DNA of 64,000 bases from Hymenobacter tibetensis (GTDB lineage Bacteria > Bacteroidota > Bacteroidia > Cytophagales > Hymenobacteraceae): contig NZ_CP094669.1 in the NCBI RefSeq assembly GCF_022827545.1, forward strand, positions 5,672,711-5,736,710, in the 5' to 3' direction. The first letter of the stretch is position 1. Each line of letters begins with the position of its first letter. The notes beneath the pieces were generated by a model that worked only from the letters and a program-made list of their open reading frames with translations, was not told the DNA's origin and searched no databases. Below are positions 26,122 to 33,516 of the stretch, piece by piece. The position numbers and the translations under genes were made by a program.

Positions 26122-26814
26122 TTAAAAAATCCACCAGCGCTTTTTCTTCGCTGTTTCGCGGGGCAACAAGGTCACGTTTTGTGCGCCCCGGCCTTTGATT
26201 TGAACTTCTTCCTCTTCGTAGCCGGCGTAGGCAAATTGCACCAGTGGAGCTTGGCCAGCCAGAACAGGCAGGGAGTAGTTACCAGCAGCATCGGTGCTCA
26301 CGCCCCGGCCACTAACCTTGTTGATAACAGTTGCACCAATCAGGGGCTTGCCGTTCTCATCGAGGATGCGGCCGCGTACCATTGTCATGCGCATGGCAGA
26401 AGCAGAAGCAGCTGCTTCGGCGCTTACGCTAGCAGATAATTCAGCCGGCATCTCTGTAGGCATGATATCGGTTGGCGTGCTGTCAGTAGGCAAGCTGGTG
26501 CCTGCAAATACGGCTCCTCCTAGTAGGGCGCTACCAGCCACCAGGGACGTAGCGCGACGACGGAAACGCTGTGGCTCAGTACGGATCAACTCGAACTGCC
26601 GCGCCACCCAGCCCATCGGCTTTACGCTGTGGCCTAGCTGGTTGAGTTCGTAGTAACGGCGCAGAGTAGCATCGCCGTAACGAGAGTTGGCTTTCAAGTA
26701 AGCGTCGACAGCATCTGTGTTTTTGCTGGTAAGGTCTCCGCGCAAGTAGGCATCCCGATACGTGGGTAATAACTCGCCAGTGACGGGGTGAAAGGGGTGT
26801 GCACTTAGTTTCAT
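26122..26814 (-). CDS. membrane-anchored protein with C-terminal carboxypeptidase-regulatory-like (TonB-plug-like) domain
   Basis: 230 residues from the ATG at 26814, chosen because a TACATTTG promoter lies at 26857-26864 and would be inside a longer frame. The N-terminal 90 residues are soluble and helical ('LSAHPFHPVTGELLPTYRDAYLRGDL'). One membrane helix is at about 92-112. After an Ala/Ser-rich linker comes a CarboxypepD_reg-like beta-sandwich ('VRGRILDENGKPLIGATVINKVSGRGVSTDAAGNYSLPV'), which would be periplasmic. The topology recalls a sensor or anchoring protein. The tail ends 'ETAKKKRWWIF'. It lies 49 bases before the roadblock pair on the same strand, so all three may be one operon. 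Confidence 0.65.
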   Translation of the reverse strand: MKLSAHPFHPVTGELLPTYRDAYLRGDLTSKNTDAVDAYLKANSRYGDATLRRYYELNQLGHSVKPMGWVARQFELIRTEPQRFRRRATSLVAGSALLGGAVFAGTSLPTDSTPTDIMPTEMPAELSASVSAEAAASASAMRMTMVRGRILDENGKPLIGATVINKVSGRGVSTDAAGNYSLPVLAGQAPLVQFAYAGYEEEEVQIKGRGAQNVTLLPRETAKKKRWWIF

Positions 26815-26856
26815 AATGTTGCTATAATAAGTCGGTGTGTTACTCGGTGTGTGATA

Positions 26857-26864
26857 CAAATGTA
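26857..26864 (-). promoter_or_regulatory. Bacteroidota-type minus-7 promoter element
   Basis: The plus strand reads CAAATGTA, so the minus strand reads TACATTTG, 43 bases before the ATG at 26814. A TTG lies 16 bases further upstream (CAA at 26881-26883). Confidence 0.5.
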
Positions 26865-26949
26865 TAGGATGAAAATGCGTCAACTTGCACATAAACAACA
26901 GATTCATACTTCTCATAAGCCCGTTTCCCTTAGATGAATACTGGTTTAC

Positions 26950-27890
26950 GCACTTCAAACACCTGTAAAAGCACGATAGATATAGTCATATTGAAGCAAA
27001 TTAATACAATGATAATTTTGAAAAATACTTTTAAATATACAATTCTGCTGGCTCAATTAAAGAATACTAATCCCAATATGGGAAACAACGAAGCTCAAGT
27101 GTAATGACTATCAGCTGTCTATTCAAACATATATCACAAGGATATCCTATACGACACTCATAGGCAATAATATAAACTAATCAATAAATATATTAACTAT
27201 ATCAATTATAGAAGCAGTAATCGGCTGCATTTGTATTAGCGACACTTAACCACTCGCTTGTTTTTTAGGAATCTACGGTATTCTGCAATACCGAAACAGC
27301 ATACACTATTAGTCATTACCAATATGGGAAACTCATGGTCATCTGACTTGCTGCTTTATACTAATAGAAACGATGTGTAACGGAGCCTTATGGCTTGCTC
27401 GCTTATAGCTCCTCGGCTTGTGCGGCACAGTTCATTGGGTGCTTGCATGGCTGTCGGCTGCGCGCGCAGCTTCATTATAAACTGCCATGCCTATCAGCTA
27501 TGCTAGTTTGTGGACGCACACTACCGTCGCAAGAGATAGGCAGTGAAAGGCCTTAGGTATCAAAATACGCTTAGCGTCGTTTCCGGACTACCATCCCTTT
27601 TCCGCTGTTATGCTTTGAAACTCGTTTAAAAGGCACAGGCACCTCAACTTCATCCACAAGTTGCCGAAGCCGTGGCGGAACTGCGCTAGCCTCCTGCATT
27701 TGCCGCGCATCAATCAACAACTGATAACCGGTTCAACAGCCTCGAACCCCGCGTTCATGAATCAGCTGCGGAAGAACTGGTTTATCACCGAAATACGTTT
27801 TATAAATTAGCTACCAGTGAAGACGGCGGAACCGGCTGGGGGCAAACCCGGTTCTATCGGCAGGGGTGTGCAGCCCGTACGCTTATTATG
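26950..27890. other. AT-rich gene-poor gap with short duplicated motif
   Basis: About 940 bases without a supported gene. Roughly 26950-27350 is clearly more AT-rich than the rest of the window. CCAATATGGGAAAC occurs exactly at 27073-27086 and 27319-27332, each next to a GTAATGACT / AGTCATTAC sequence in opposite orientation. The right half returns to normal GC and may hold a decayed coding remnant (27571-27732, minus). Confidence 0.6.
27571..27732 (-). pseudogene. possible coding remnant, 53 codons
   Basis: The minus strand is open from after a TGA at 27733-27735 to TAA at 27571-27573. The translation is polar and protein-like ('LIDARQMQEASAVPP', then '..VDEVEVPVPFKRVSKHNSG'), but has no ATG start near its beginning. 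It could be the C-terminal end of a lost gene. No family was recognised. Confidence 0.25.
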
Positions 27891-27927
27891 TATCTTTCCC
27901 AGGCTGTTAATGGCCTTTGGATATCTT

Positions 27928-30900
27928 ATGCCTGTGCCTCAAGAATCAATTTCTACCTCCTCGGCTCTGCAGGAAGTGCTGGCCCGCCTGGAAGCCTTTA
28001 AGCGCAAGTTCTACTTGTCGCTGCTCGTGCGTGGTGCGCTGGTAGCGGGGGCCTTGCTGCTCAGTTTGTTTCTGGTTCTCAACACCCTGGAATACTTCCT
28101 CTATCTGCCCACATGGGTGCGGGGTGGGCTACTGTTTGGCTTTCTGGGCTTGGCTATCTACGCCTTTATGCGCTGGATTTGGCAGCCGCTGGCTGCCCTT
28201 ACCAACCTCCGCCGCCTGCTTTCTGACGAGCAAGCGGCGCAGCGGGTTGGCGAGTTGTTCCCGGACATTCAAGACAAATTGCTTAACGCATTACAGCTTC
28301 AAGATAAAGCCCAAGGCAACGCGCTGATTGCGGCTAGCTTAGAGCAGCGGGCCAGCCAGTTGGCAGGGTTTCAGTTTGAGAGCGGCATTGATATTCAGAA
28401 ACAAACCCGGCCGCTTTGGAAATACGTGGCCATTCCGGCTGCTGTTATTATGGTGGTGTTGCTGGTGTATCCGGCGCTGTTTGTGCAGGGTACGGAGCGG
28501 CTGTTAAACTACCGGCAGAAGTATGCGCCCCCCGCTCCATTTCAGTTTGTGGTCGAGAACAAAGACCTAACAGCTTTCCAAGGCGAGGATTTCAAGCTGG
28601 CTGTGCGCGTAGAAGGAGAGGTGCTGCCCAACGAAATCAGCATTGTGTACGGGGGGCGGGAACGGCGCCTGACCAAAGACCGGGGCAACCATTTCAGCTA
28701 CCAGTTCCAGCAGCTACAGCGCGATGTGCAGTTCCAGCTTAGTGCCGCCAACTTCACCTCCAACGAGTACGACTTAACCTTACGCCAGCGCCCCAACCTA
28801 CGCGACTTCTCGGTGCAAGTCACGTACCCCGCTTACATCGGCAAGCCAGCCGAAACCATCCGCAACACGGGCAACCTTACGGTGCCGGAAGGCAGCACAG
28901 TTCGTTGGCAGTTCGCCACCCAGGCCACCGACCAACTACAGCTGCTTTTCAAAAGCCCCGACGAAACCGTAACGGCTCAGGAAGCCGGTGAAGACTTTAC
29001 GGCTTCGCGCAAGGTGATGCGCACCCAGAACTACGCGGTGCGCCTGCAAAACCCGGCCAGCCTCAACCGCGACCCTATCGAGTACCAGCTTACTGCTATT
29101 CCTGATCAAATTCCGGAAATTACGCTGGAAAGCTTCTCCGATACCACTTCTCTGCGCTACCTCGCGCTCGGCGGCTCGGTGCGCGACGACTACGGCCTCT
29201 CACGGCTGCAGCTACACTACCGCATCACGAGTAAAGGCCGGCCCAATGCTTCCTTCCAAGCGCGGGCGCTGCCGCTCACCGGCAACACCGCTCAAACCTA
29301 TGCCTACCAATGGGATTTGCGCCCCTTGAAAATGCAGCCCGGCGACCGGCTCGAATACTTCGTGCAAGTGTGGGACAACGACGGGGTGCACGGCCCCAAA
29401 TCGGCGAAGACGCGGGCGGCCGAGTTTCGCTTGCCGAGCCGTCAGGAGCTGCGTGAGCAGTTGAATTCGCAGTCGGAATCGGTGCAGAGTCAGCTCAGCA
29501 AATCGGCCGAGCAAAGCAAGAAGCTGGAGCGCGAACTAGCCAAAAGCCAAGATAAGCTCAAGACCAAACGCGAGCTAAACTTCCAAGACAAGAAGCAGCT
29601 TCAGGACATGCTCCAGCAAAAGCAGCAGATGGATCAGCAGATGGCGGACATGAAAAAGATGTTCGACGAGCTTACCCAGAAGCAGGACGAACTGGACCCT
29701 AAAAGCCAGGAGCTAGCCGAGAAGGCCAAGGAGCTGCAAAAGCTGATGGAAAGCCTGCTCGATCCTGAAACCAAGAAGCTGTATGAGGAGCTGCAAAAAC
29801 TGCTAGAAAAACAGCAGGACATGACCCAGCCCGACATGCAGAAGCTGATGCAACAGCTTGAAAACAAGGAAAATACCTTGCAGAAAGAGCTGGAGCGGGC
29901 CCTAGAGATGTTCAAGCAGTTGCAGTTCGAGCAGAAGCAGGAAGAAACCCTCGACAAGCTGCAGGAGCTAGCCAAAGAGCAGGAGAAGCTAGCCGAGGAA
30001 ACGCAGAAAAACGACAAGGAAAACGCCGACAACAAAGAGAACAAACAGCAACAGCAGCAAAAGCAGGAAGACCTGAAGCAGCAGCAGCAGAAAAACGAGC
30101 AGCAGTTCGACGAGCTCAAGAAAGACCTGCAGGACCTGAAGAAGATGGACGACCAGCTCGGCAACGAGAACGAGGCCGACGAAATGAAACAGGACCAGCA
30201 GCAGGTGGACGAGCAGATGGAAGAAAGCGAGCAGCAGCTCTCGAAAAACCAGAACAAGAAAGCCAGCCAGAGCCAGCAGCAAGCCGCTAAAGGCATGAAG
30301 CAAATGGCTCAGAAGATGCAGCAGCAAATGAGCGAGGAAGAGCAGGATCAGCAGCAGGAAAACATCGACGACCTGCGCGACATCCTGGAAAACCTGCTCA
30401 AGCTTAGCTTCGACGAAGAGACGTTGATGAAAGACTTCCGCAAGGTTGATCAGTCTGACCCACGCTTCGTGCAGCTCGGCCAGCAGCAGCGCAAACTCAA
30501 AGACGACGCCCGGGTGGTGCAGGATTCGTTGTATTCCCTGGCCAAGCGCGCTTTCCCCATCCAAAGCTTCGTGACGCGCGAAGTGGGGGAGATGAACGGC
30601 CGCATGGACGAGAGCTTGGAGCACATTCGGCAGCGCAACGTGAGCCGCGCTACATCCAGCCAGCAGCAAGCCATGACTAGCATGAACAACTTGGCCCTGA
30701 TGCTCAACTCGGCGCTACAGCAGATGCAGCAAGAGCAGCGCGAGAGCATGAGCAAACCTCAATCAGGCGACGGCAAACCCGGCAAGAGCAAGAAGAAAGG
30801 CAAGCAGGCCGGTGATGGGCAAGCAGGCCGAATGGGCAAAATGCAGGAGCAACTCAACCAGCAGATTCAGCAGTTGCAGCAGAGTGGCAAGCAGGGCCGC

Positions 30901-31350
30901 GCGTTGAGCGAAGACTTGGCGAAGTTGGCGGCCCAGCAGCAGATGTTGCGGCAGGCGCTCCAAGAGTTGGAAAAACAACAAAAAGGAGGGAAACCCGGCG
31001 GGAAAGACGGGAAAGGAGAGCAAGGCGGCGGTGGCACCGGCGAATTGAAAAAAATGATGGAACAAACCGAAACCGACCTCGTAAACAAACGGCTAACAGA
31101 GCAGACGGTCATGCGTCAACGCCAAATTCTGACCCGCTTGCTGGAAGCCGAGAAGTCGGCACGGGAGCGAGACCAGGACGATAAGCGTGAAGCGCAAACC
31201 GCCAAGACTCTGCCGCCCGTATTTCCACCTGCCTTCGAGCAGTACAAACGCCAGAAAGACCGCCAAACTGAACTTCTCCGTACTGTCCCTACCACACTCA
31301 CGCCCTATTACCAGCGGGAAGTCAGCGAATATTTTCAGAAAATGAAATAG
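27928..31350 (+). CDS. large DUF4175-like membrane protein with long coiled coil
   Basis: 1140 residues from the ATG at 27928 (TATCTTTC promoter-like octamer at 27891-27898). Two membrane helices lie near 30-52 and 62-82, and a third near 169-188. A beta-rich periplasmic domain (about 200-520) contains 'LRDFSVQVTYPAYIGKPAE' and 'ALGGSVRDDYGLSRLQLHYRI', typical of DUF4175 proteins. From about 530 to 860 comes an almost uninterrupted Gln/Lys/Glu/Leu coiled coil, then a second helical block and a Gly/Lys-rich tail with more Gln-rich helix. The function of this family is not known; architecture suggests an envelope-spanning structural or tethering protein. It is followed by an RsbW-like ATPase gene 42 bases on. 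Confidence 0.75.
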   Translation: MPVPQESISTSSALQEVLARLEAFKRKFYLSLLVRGALVAGALLLSLFLVLNTLEYFLYLPTWVRGGLLFGFLGLAIYAFMRWIWQPLAALTNLRRLLSDEQAAQRVGELFPDIQDKLLNALQLQDKAQGNALIAASLEQRASQLAGFQFESGIDIQKQTRPLWKYVAIPAAVIMVVLLVYPALFVQGTERLLNYRQKYAPPAPFQFVVENKDLTAFQGEDFKLAVRVEGEVLPNEISIVYGGRERRLTKDRGNHFSYQFQQLQRDVQFQLSAANFTSNEYDLTLRQRPNLRDFSVQVTYPAYIGKPAETIRNTGNLTVPEGSTVRWQFATQATDQLQLLFKSPDETVTAQEAGEDFTASRKVMRTQNYAVRLQNPASLNRDPIEYQLTAIPDQIPEITLESFSDTTSLRYLALGGSVRDDYGLSRLQLHYRITSKGRPNASFQARALPLTGNTAQTYAYQWDLRPLKMQPGDRLEYFVQVWDNDGVHGPKSAKTRAAEFRLPSRQELREQLNSQSESVQSQLSKSAEQSKKLERELAKSQDKLKTKRELNFQDKKQLQDMLQQKQQMDQQMADMKKMFDELTQKQDELDPKSQELAEKAKELQKLMESLLDPETKKLYEELQKLLEKQQDMTQPDMQKLMQQLENKENTLQKELERALEMFKQLQFEQKQEETLDKLQELAKEQEKLAEETQKNDKENADNKENKQQQQQKQEDLKQQQQKNEQQFDELKKDLQDLKKMDDQLGNENEADEMKQDQQQVDEQMEESEQQLSKNQNKKASQSQQQAAKGMKQMAQKMQQQMSEEEQDQQQENIDDLRDILENLLKLSFDEETLMKDFRKVDQSDPRFVQLGQQQRKLKDDARVVQDSLYSLAKRAFPIQSFVTREVGEMNGRMDESLEHIRQRNVSRATSSQQQAMTSMNNLALMLNSALQQMQQEQRESMSKPQSGDGKPGKSKKKGKQAGDGQAGRMGKMQEQLNQQIQQLQQSGKQGRALSEDLAKLAAQQQMLRQALQELEKQQKGGKPGGKDGKGEQGGGGTGELKKMMEQTETDLVNKRLTEQTVMRQRQILTRLLEAEKSARERDQDDKREAQTAKTLPPVFPPAFEQYKRQKDRQTELLRTVPTTLTPYYQREVSEYFQKMK

Positions 31351-31358
31351 CGTTCCAC

Positions 31359-31366
31359 TAAGTTTG
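31359..31366 (+). promoter_or_regulatory. putative minus-7 promoter element
   Basis: TAAGTTTG fits TAnnTTTG and lies 26 bases before the ATG of the ATP-binding protein gene, so that gene and ybeY may have their own promoter. Confidence 0.45.
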
Positions 31367-31392
31367 CGCCCCGCCGTTCCTTACCCTTTCCT

Positions 31393-31851
31393 ATGAAGCA
31401 GGTTAAAATTCAGATTCCCTCGCTTGTCGAGAACATTCGTGTTGTGGAGAGTTTCATCGACAACTCGAAGGATACCTTCCATATCGAAGACGATATTTAT
31501 GGTAATATCATGGTGGCAGTGACGGAGGCCGTGAACAACGCCATCCGCCACGGTAACAAGTTCGACAAGGACAAGAACGTGTACTTGTCGCTGTACGTGG
31601 ACACCGACCGAGTGAAGTTCGAGGTGGAAGACGAAGGTCAAGGCTTCGATTACACGAATCTGATTGACCCTACCGCTCCCGAAAACCTGGAAAACCCTGG
31701 TGGCCGTGGCATCTTCCTGATCCGCCACCTCGCCGACGAGGTGGAGTTCAGCAAAGACGGCCGCAACGTGCAGCTCACGTTCATGCTTTCTGCTCCTTCT
31801 GAAGCTGCCAACGCAGGCGAAGACACCACTTCCAGCACCTATCAGGCATGA
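31393..31851 (+). CDS. RsbW-like anti-sigma/serine kinase ATPase domain protein
   Basis: 152 residues, a stand-alone GHKL ATPase (HATPase_c_2). The N-box is 'VTEAVNNAIRHGN' (Glu45, Asn49), the G1 box 'DEGQGFD' (80-86), and the G2 lid 'GGRGIFLI' (103-110). Proteins of this size bind and phosphorylate anti-sigma-factor antagonists (SpoIIAA type) or bind sigma factors. Two SpoIIAA-like small proteins encoded elsewhere in the window (21351-21764 and 44317-44718) are imaginable partners, but this is speculation. The stop overlaps the ybeY start by four bases (ATGA), which indicates translational coupling. Confidence 0.85.
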   Translation: MKQVKIQIPSLVENIRVVESFIDNSKDTFHIEDDIYGNIMVAVTEAVNNAIRHGNKFDKDKNVYLSLYVDTDRVKFEVEDEGQGFDYTNLIDPTAPENLENPGGRGIFLIRHLADEVEFSKDGRNVQLTFMLSAPSEAANAGEDTTSSTYQA

Positions 31852-32339
31852 TCCAGCACCCGCCCGGCACCGAACACGAAATGAACAGCGGCCTCCCTCA
31901 AGACTCGCATGAGTCGCATGGTATCGAGTTTTTGGTGGAAGATGTGCCGTTCGAGCTAGCCGATGCCGAGGCGTTGGGCTCTTGGATTGAGCGGGTGATA
32001 GATGTGCACGAATATGAATTGGTGCAGCTGACCTACATTTTCTGCTCCGACGAGTACTTGCACCGCGTCAACGTCGAATACCTCGACCACGACACGTACA
32101 CCGACGTCATCACTTTCGACAATGCGGACGACGCCGACATTATCGAAGGCGACATTTTCATTTCGGTGGAGCGAGTTCGTGAAAACGCGCAGCAACTTGG
32201 TGTTGCCTTCATCGACGAGTTGCACCGCGTCATGATCCATGGCGTGCTGCACTTGCTTGGCTACGCCGACAAAGATCTGATCAGCCAGACGGCCATGCGA
32301 GCGAAAGAGGATTACTGCCTCTCGCTGCGCACTTTCTAG
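31848..32339 (+). CDS. ybeY: rRNA maturation endoribonuclease YbeY
   Basis: 163 residues. YbeY is a zinc-dependent RNase that takes part in 16S rRNA 3' end maturation and ribosome quality control. The metal motif is 'HGVLHLLGYAD': His131, His135, and Asp141 where most bacteria have a third His (HGxLHLxGYDH). A final Asp seems common among Bacteroidota homologues, so it need not mean loss of metal. 'NVEYLDHDTYTDVITFDN' upstream is also characteristic. The start overlaps the RsbW-like gene. The first 22 residues are poorly conserved in type, so an internal start (ATG at codon 12) is possible. Confidence 0.9.
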   Translation: MIQHPPGTEHEMNSGLPQDSHESHGIEFLVEDVPFELADAEALGSWIERVIDVHEYELVQLTYIFCSDEYLHRVNVEYLDHDTYTDVITFDNADDADIIEGDIFISVERVRENAQQLGVAFIDELHRVMIHGVLHLLGYADKDLISQTAMRAKEDYCLSLRTF

Positions 32340-32381
32340 CTAGCGCAGGTTCCTTGCTACCCTAGGCGTGGGCCTCTCTAC

Positions 32382-32410
32382 AAAACGTCCGCTCCAAACG
32401 CGGGCGTTTT
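32382..32410 (+). terminator. rho-independent terminator after ybeY
   Basis: AAAACGTCCGC (32382-32392) pairs with GCGGGCGTTTT (32400-32410), with one G-U pair. It lies 43 bases after the ybeY stop. Confidence 0.8.
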
Positions 32411-32551
32411 CTGCGTTGTAGCTACCCCATTGCTATATTTATACTTCTTCAACACTCCAGCGGCTATAGCTGTTCTGTAGCAGCTGCCCAGCTCGGGGAC
32501 TTGGCAATTACACCCTATTCATTACCTGTTGCCTACCTGGCATAACACTAT

Positions 32552-33274
32552 ATGACCTCTTCCTACATGCCCGTTATCAGAGGCGACATGCTGGATTTCT
32601 ACTTGAGCCAGGGATACTACCGCATGATTCAGGATCTGTTTACGTGTCGGTTTCTGGCCGTGAACGATGAGTACCATACCGTACACTGGCTTCGGCTGGT
32701 GCTGCCCGACGTGCGCTATGGCAGTGAGCAGCGCCGCTTACTACGCCTCAATGAGCGGTTTTCAAGCGAGATAAAACCATTGCGGCTCACGGCGGAGATA
32801 GAAGCCCTGTATGCGTTATACCGCACTTCCATCACCTTCGATGCGCCCGAAACCGTGGAGGCATTCCTGTTGGCCGGCGCAACGCACACCATATTCAACA
32901 CCACCATTGTGGAGGTGCGGGATGGACAGCAGTTGATTGCCGCCGGTATTTTCGATAGTGGCGCCCGCACCATGATGGGCATTATGAATTTCTACGACCC
33001 CAGCTACCGCAAATACAGCTTGGGGAAGTACCTGATGCTGCTCAAAATCAACTATGCCATTAGCCAGCACATGGCCTATTACTATCCTGGCTATCTGGTC
33101 CACAACTACCCGAAGTTCGACTACAAGCTGTTTCCTTGCCTGGCAGCCACTGAAGTCTATGATTGCCTCAACAGCTTGTGGCTGCCGTTTTCGTGGGATG
33201 CCGTAGCCACCCAATCGGCAAGCCTGATAACGGAGTGGCAGGAAGGCAGCCTAGGCGGCTACGATATCGACTAG
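32552..33274 (+). CDS. ATE-like (arginyl-tRNA--protein transferase C-terminal domain) protein
   Basis: 240 residues. The C-terminal half matches the acyltransferase fold of ATE/Bpt enzymes: 'NFYDPSYRKYSLGKYLMLLKINYAISQHMAYYYPGYLVHNYPKFDYK' follows the family order Y-D-P...-S-L-G, a long helix, then 'Y-Y-x-G-Y...PK..YK'. These enzymes transfer amino acids from aminoacyl-tRNA to protein N-termini to mark them for ClpSP or proteasomal breakdown. The N-terminal Cys-rich (CxxC) domain of eukaryotic ATE is missing, and the first 70 residues differ from bacterial Bpt. It could therefore use another substrate. It stands alone in the genome segment with a long leader. Confidence 0.6.
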   Translation: MTSSYMPVIRGDMLDFYLSQGYYRMIQDLFTCRFLAVNDEYHTVHWLRLVLPDVRYGSEQRRLLRLNERFSSEIKPLRLTAEIEALYALYRTSITFDAPETVEAFLLAGATHTIFNTTIVEVRDGQQLIAAGIFDSGARTMMGIMNFYDPSYRKYSLGKYLMLLKINYAISQHMAYYYPGYLVHNYPKFDYKLFPCLAATEVYDCLNSLWLPFSWDAVATQSASLITEWQEGSLGGYDID

Positions 33275-33310
33275 GCCAGCCAGCTCCGCACAAAACAGAG
33301 GATTAGTATC

Positions 33311-33318
33311 TATCTTTG
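33311..33318 (+). promoter_or_regulatory. Bacteroidota-type minus-7 element upstream of mnmG
   Basis: TATCTTTG fits TAnnTTTG, and a transcript would start near 33325. The GCCCGC/GCGGGC hairpin at 33372-33389 then falls inside the 190-base leader before mnmG. Confidence 0.5.
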
Positions 33319-33371
33319 CGCACGTTCTGAGCGGGTTGCATCTGCTTTTCCGATTTCAATTTCACCGGAAT

Positions 33372-33394
33372 GCCCGCACCGTAGCGGGCGTTTT
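33372..33394 (+). terminator. hairpin with short T-run in the mnmG leader
   Basis: GCCCGC (33372-33377), loop ACCGTA, then GCGGGC (33384-33389), followed by GTTTT. It may end the ATE-like transcript or act as an attenuator/short RNA terminator, since a promoter motif precedes it by about 60 bases. Confidence 0.55.
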
Positions 33395-33516
33395 GCCTCT
33401 AGTATCAAGTGCCGGTTGGGAGAGTCGTTGCTACCGTTGAACGACCTGTACGGTAACTGGTGTTACCCCCGACAAACTACTTATGCCTCGCCAAGCCGGA
33501 GCTTGGCGCTACCACC

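Noticed and set aside
29634..30296. 220-residue Ser/Cys/Phe-rich ORF on the minus strand
   Set aside because: Antisense shadow of the Gln/Lys/Glu coiled-coil codons of the DUF4175-like gene.
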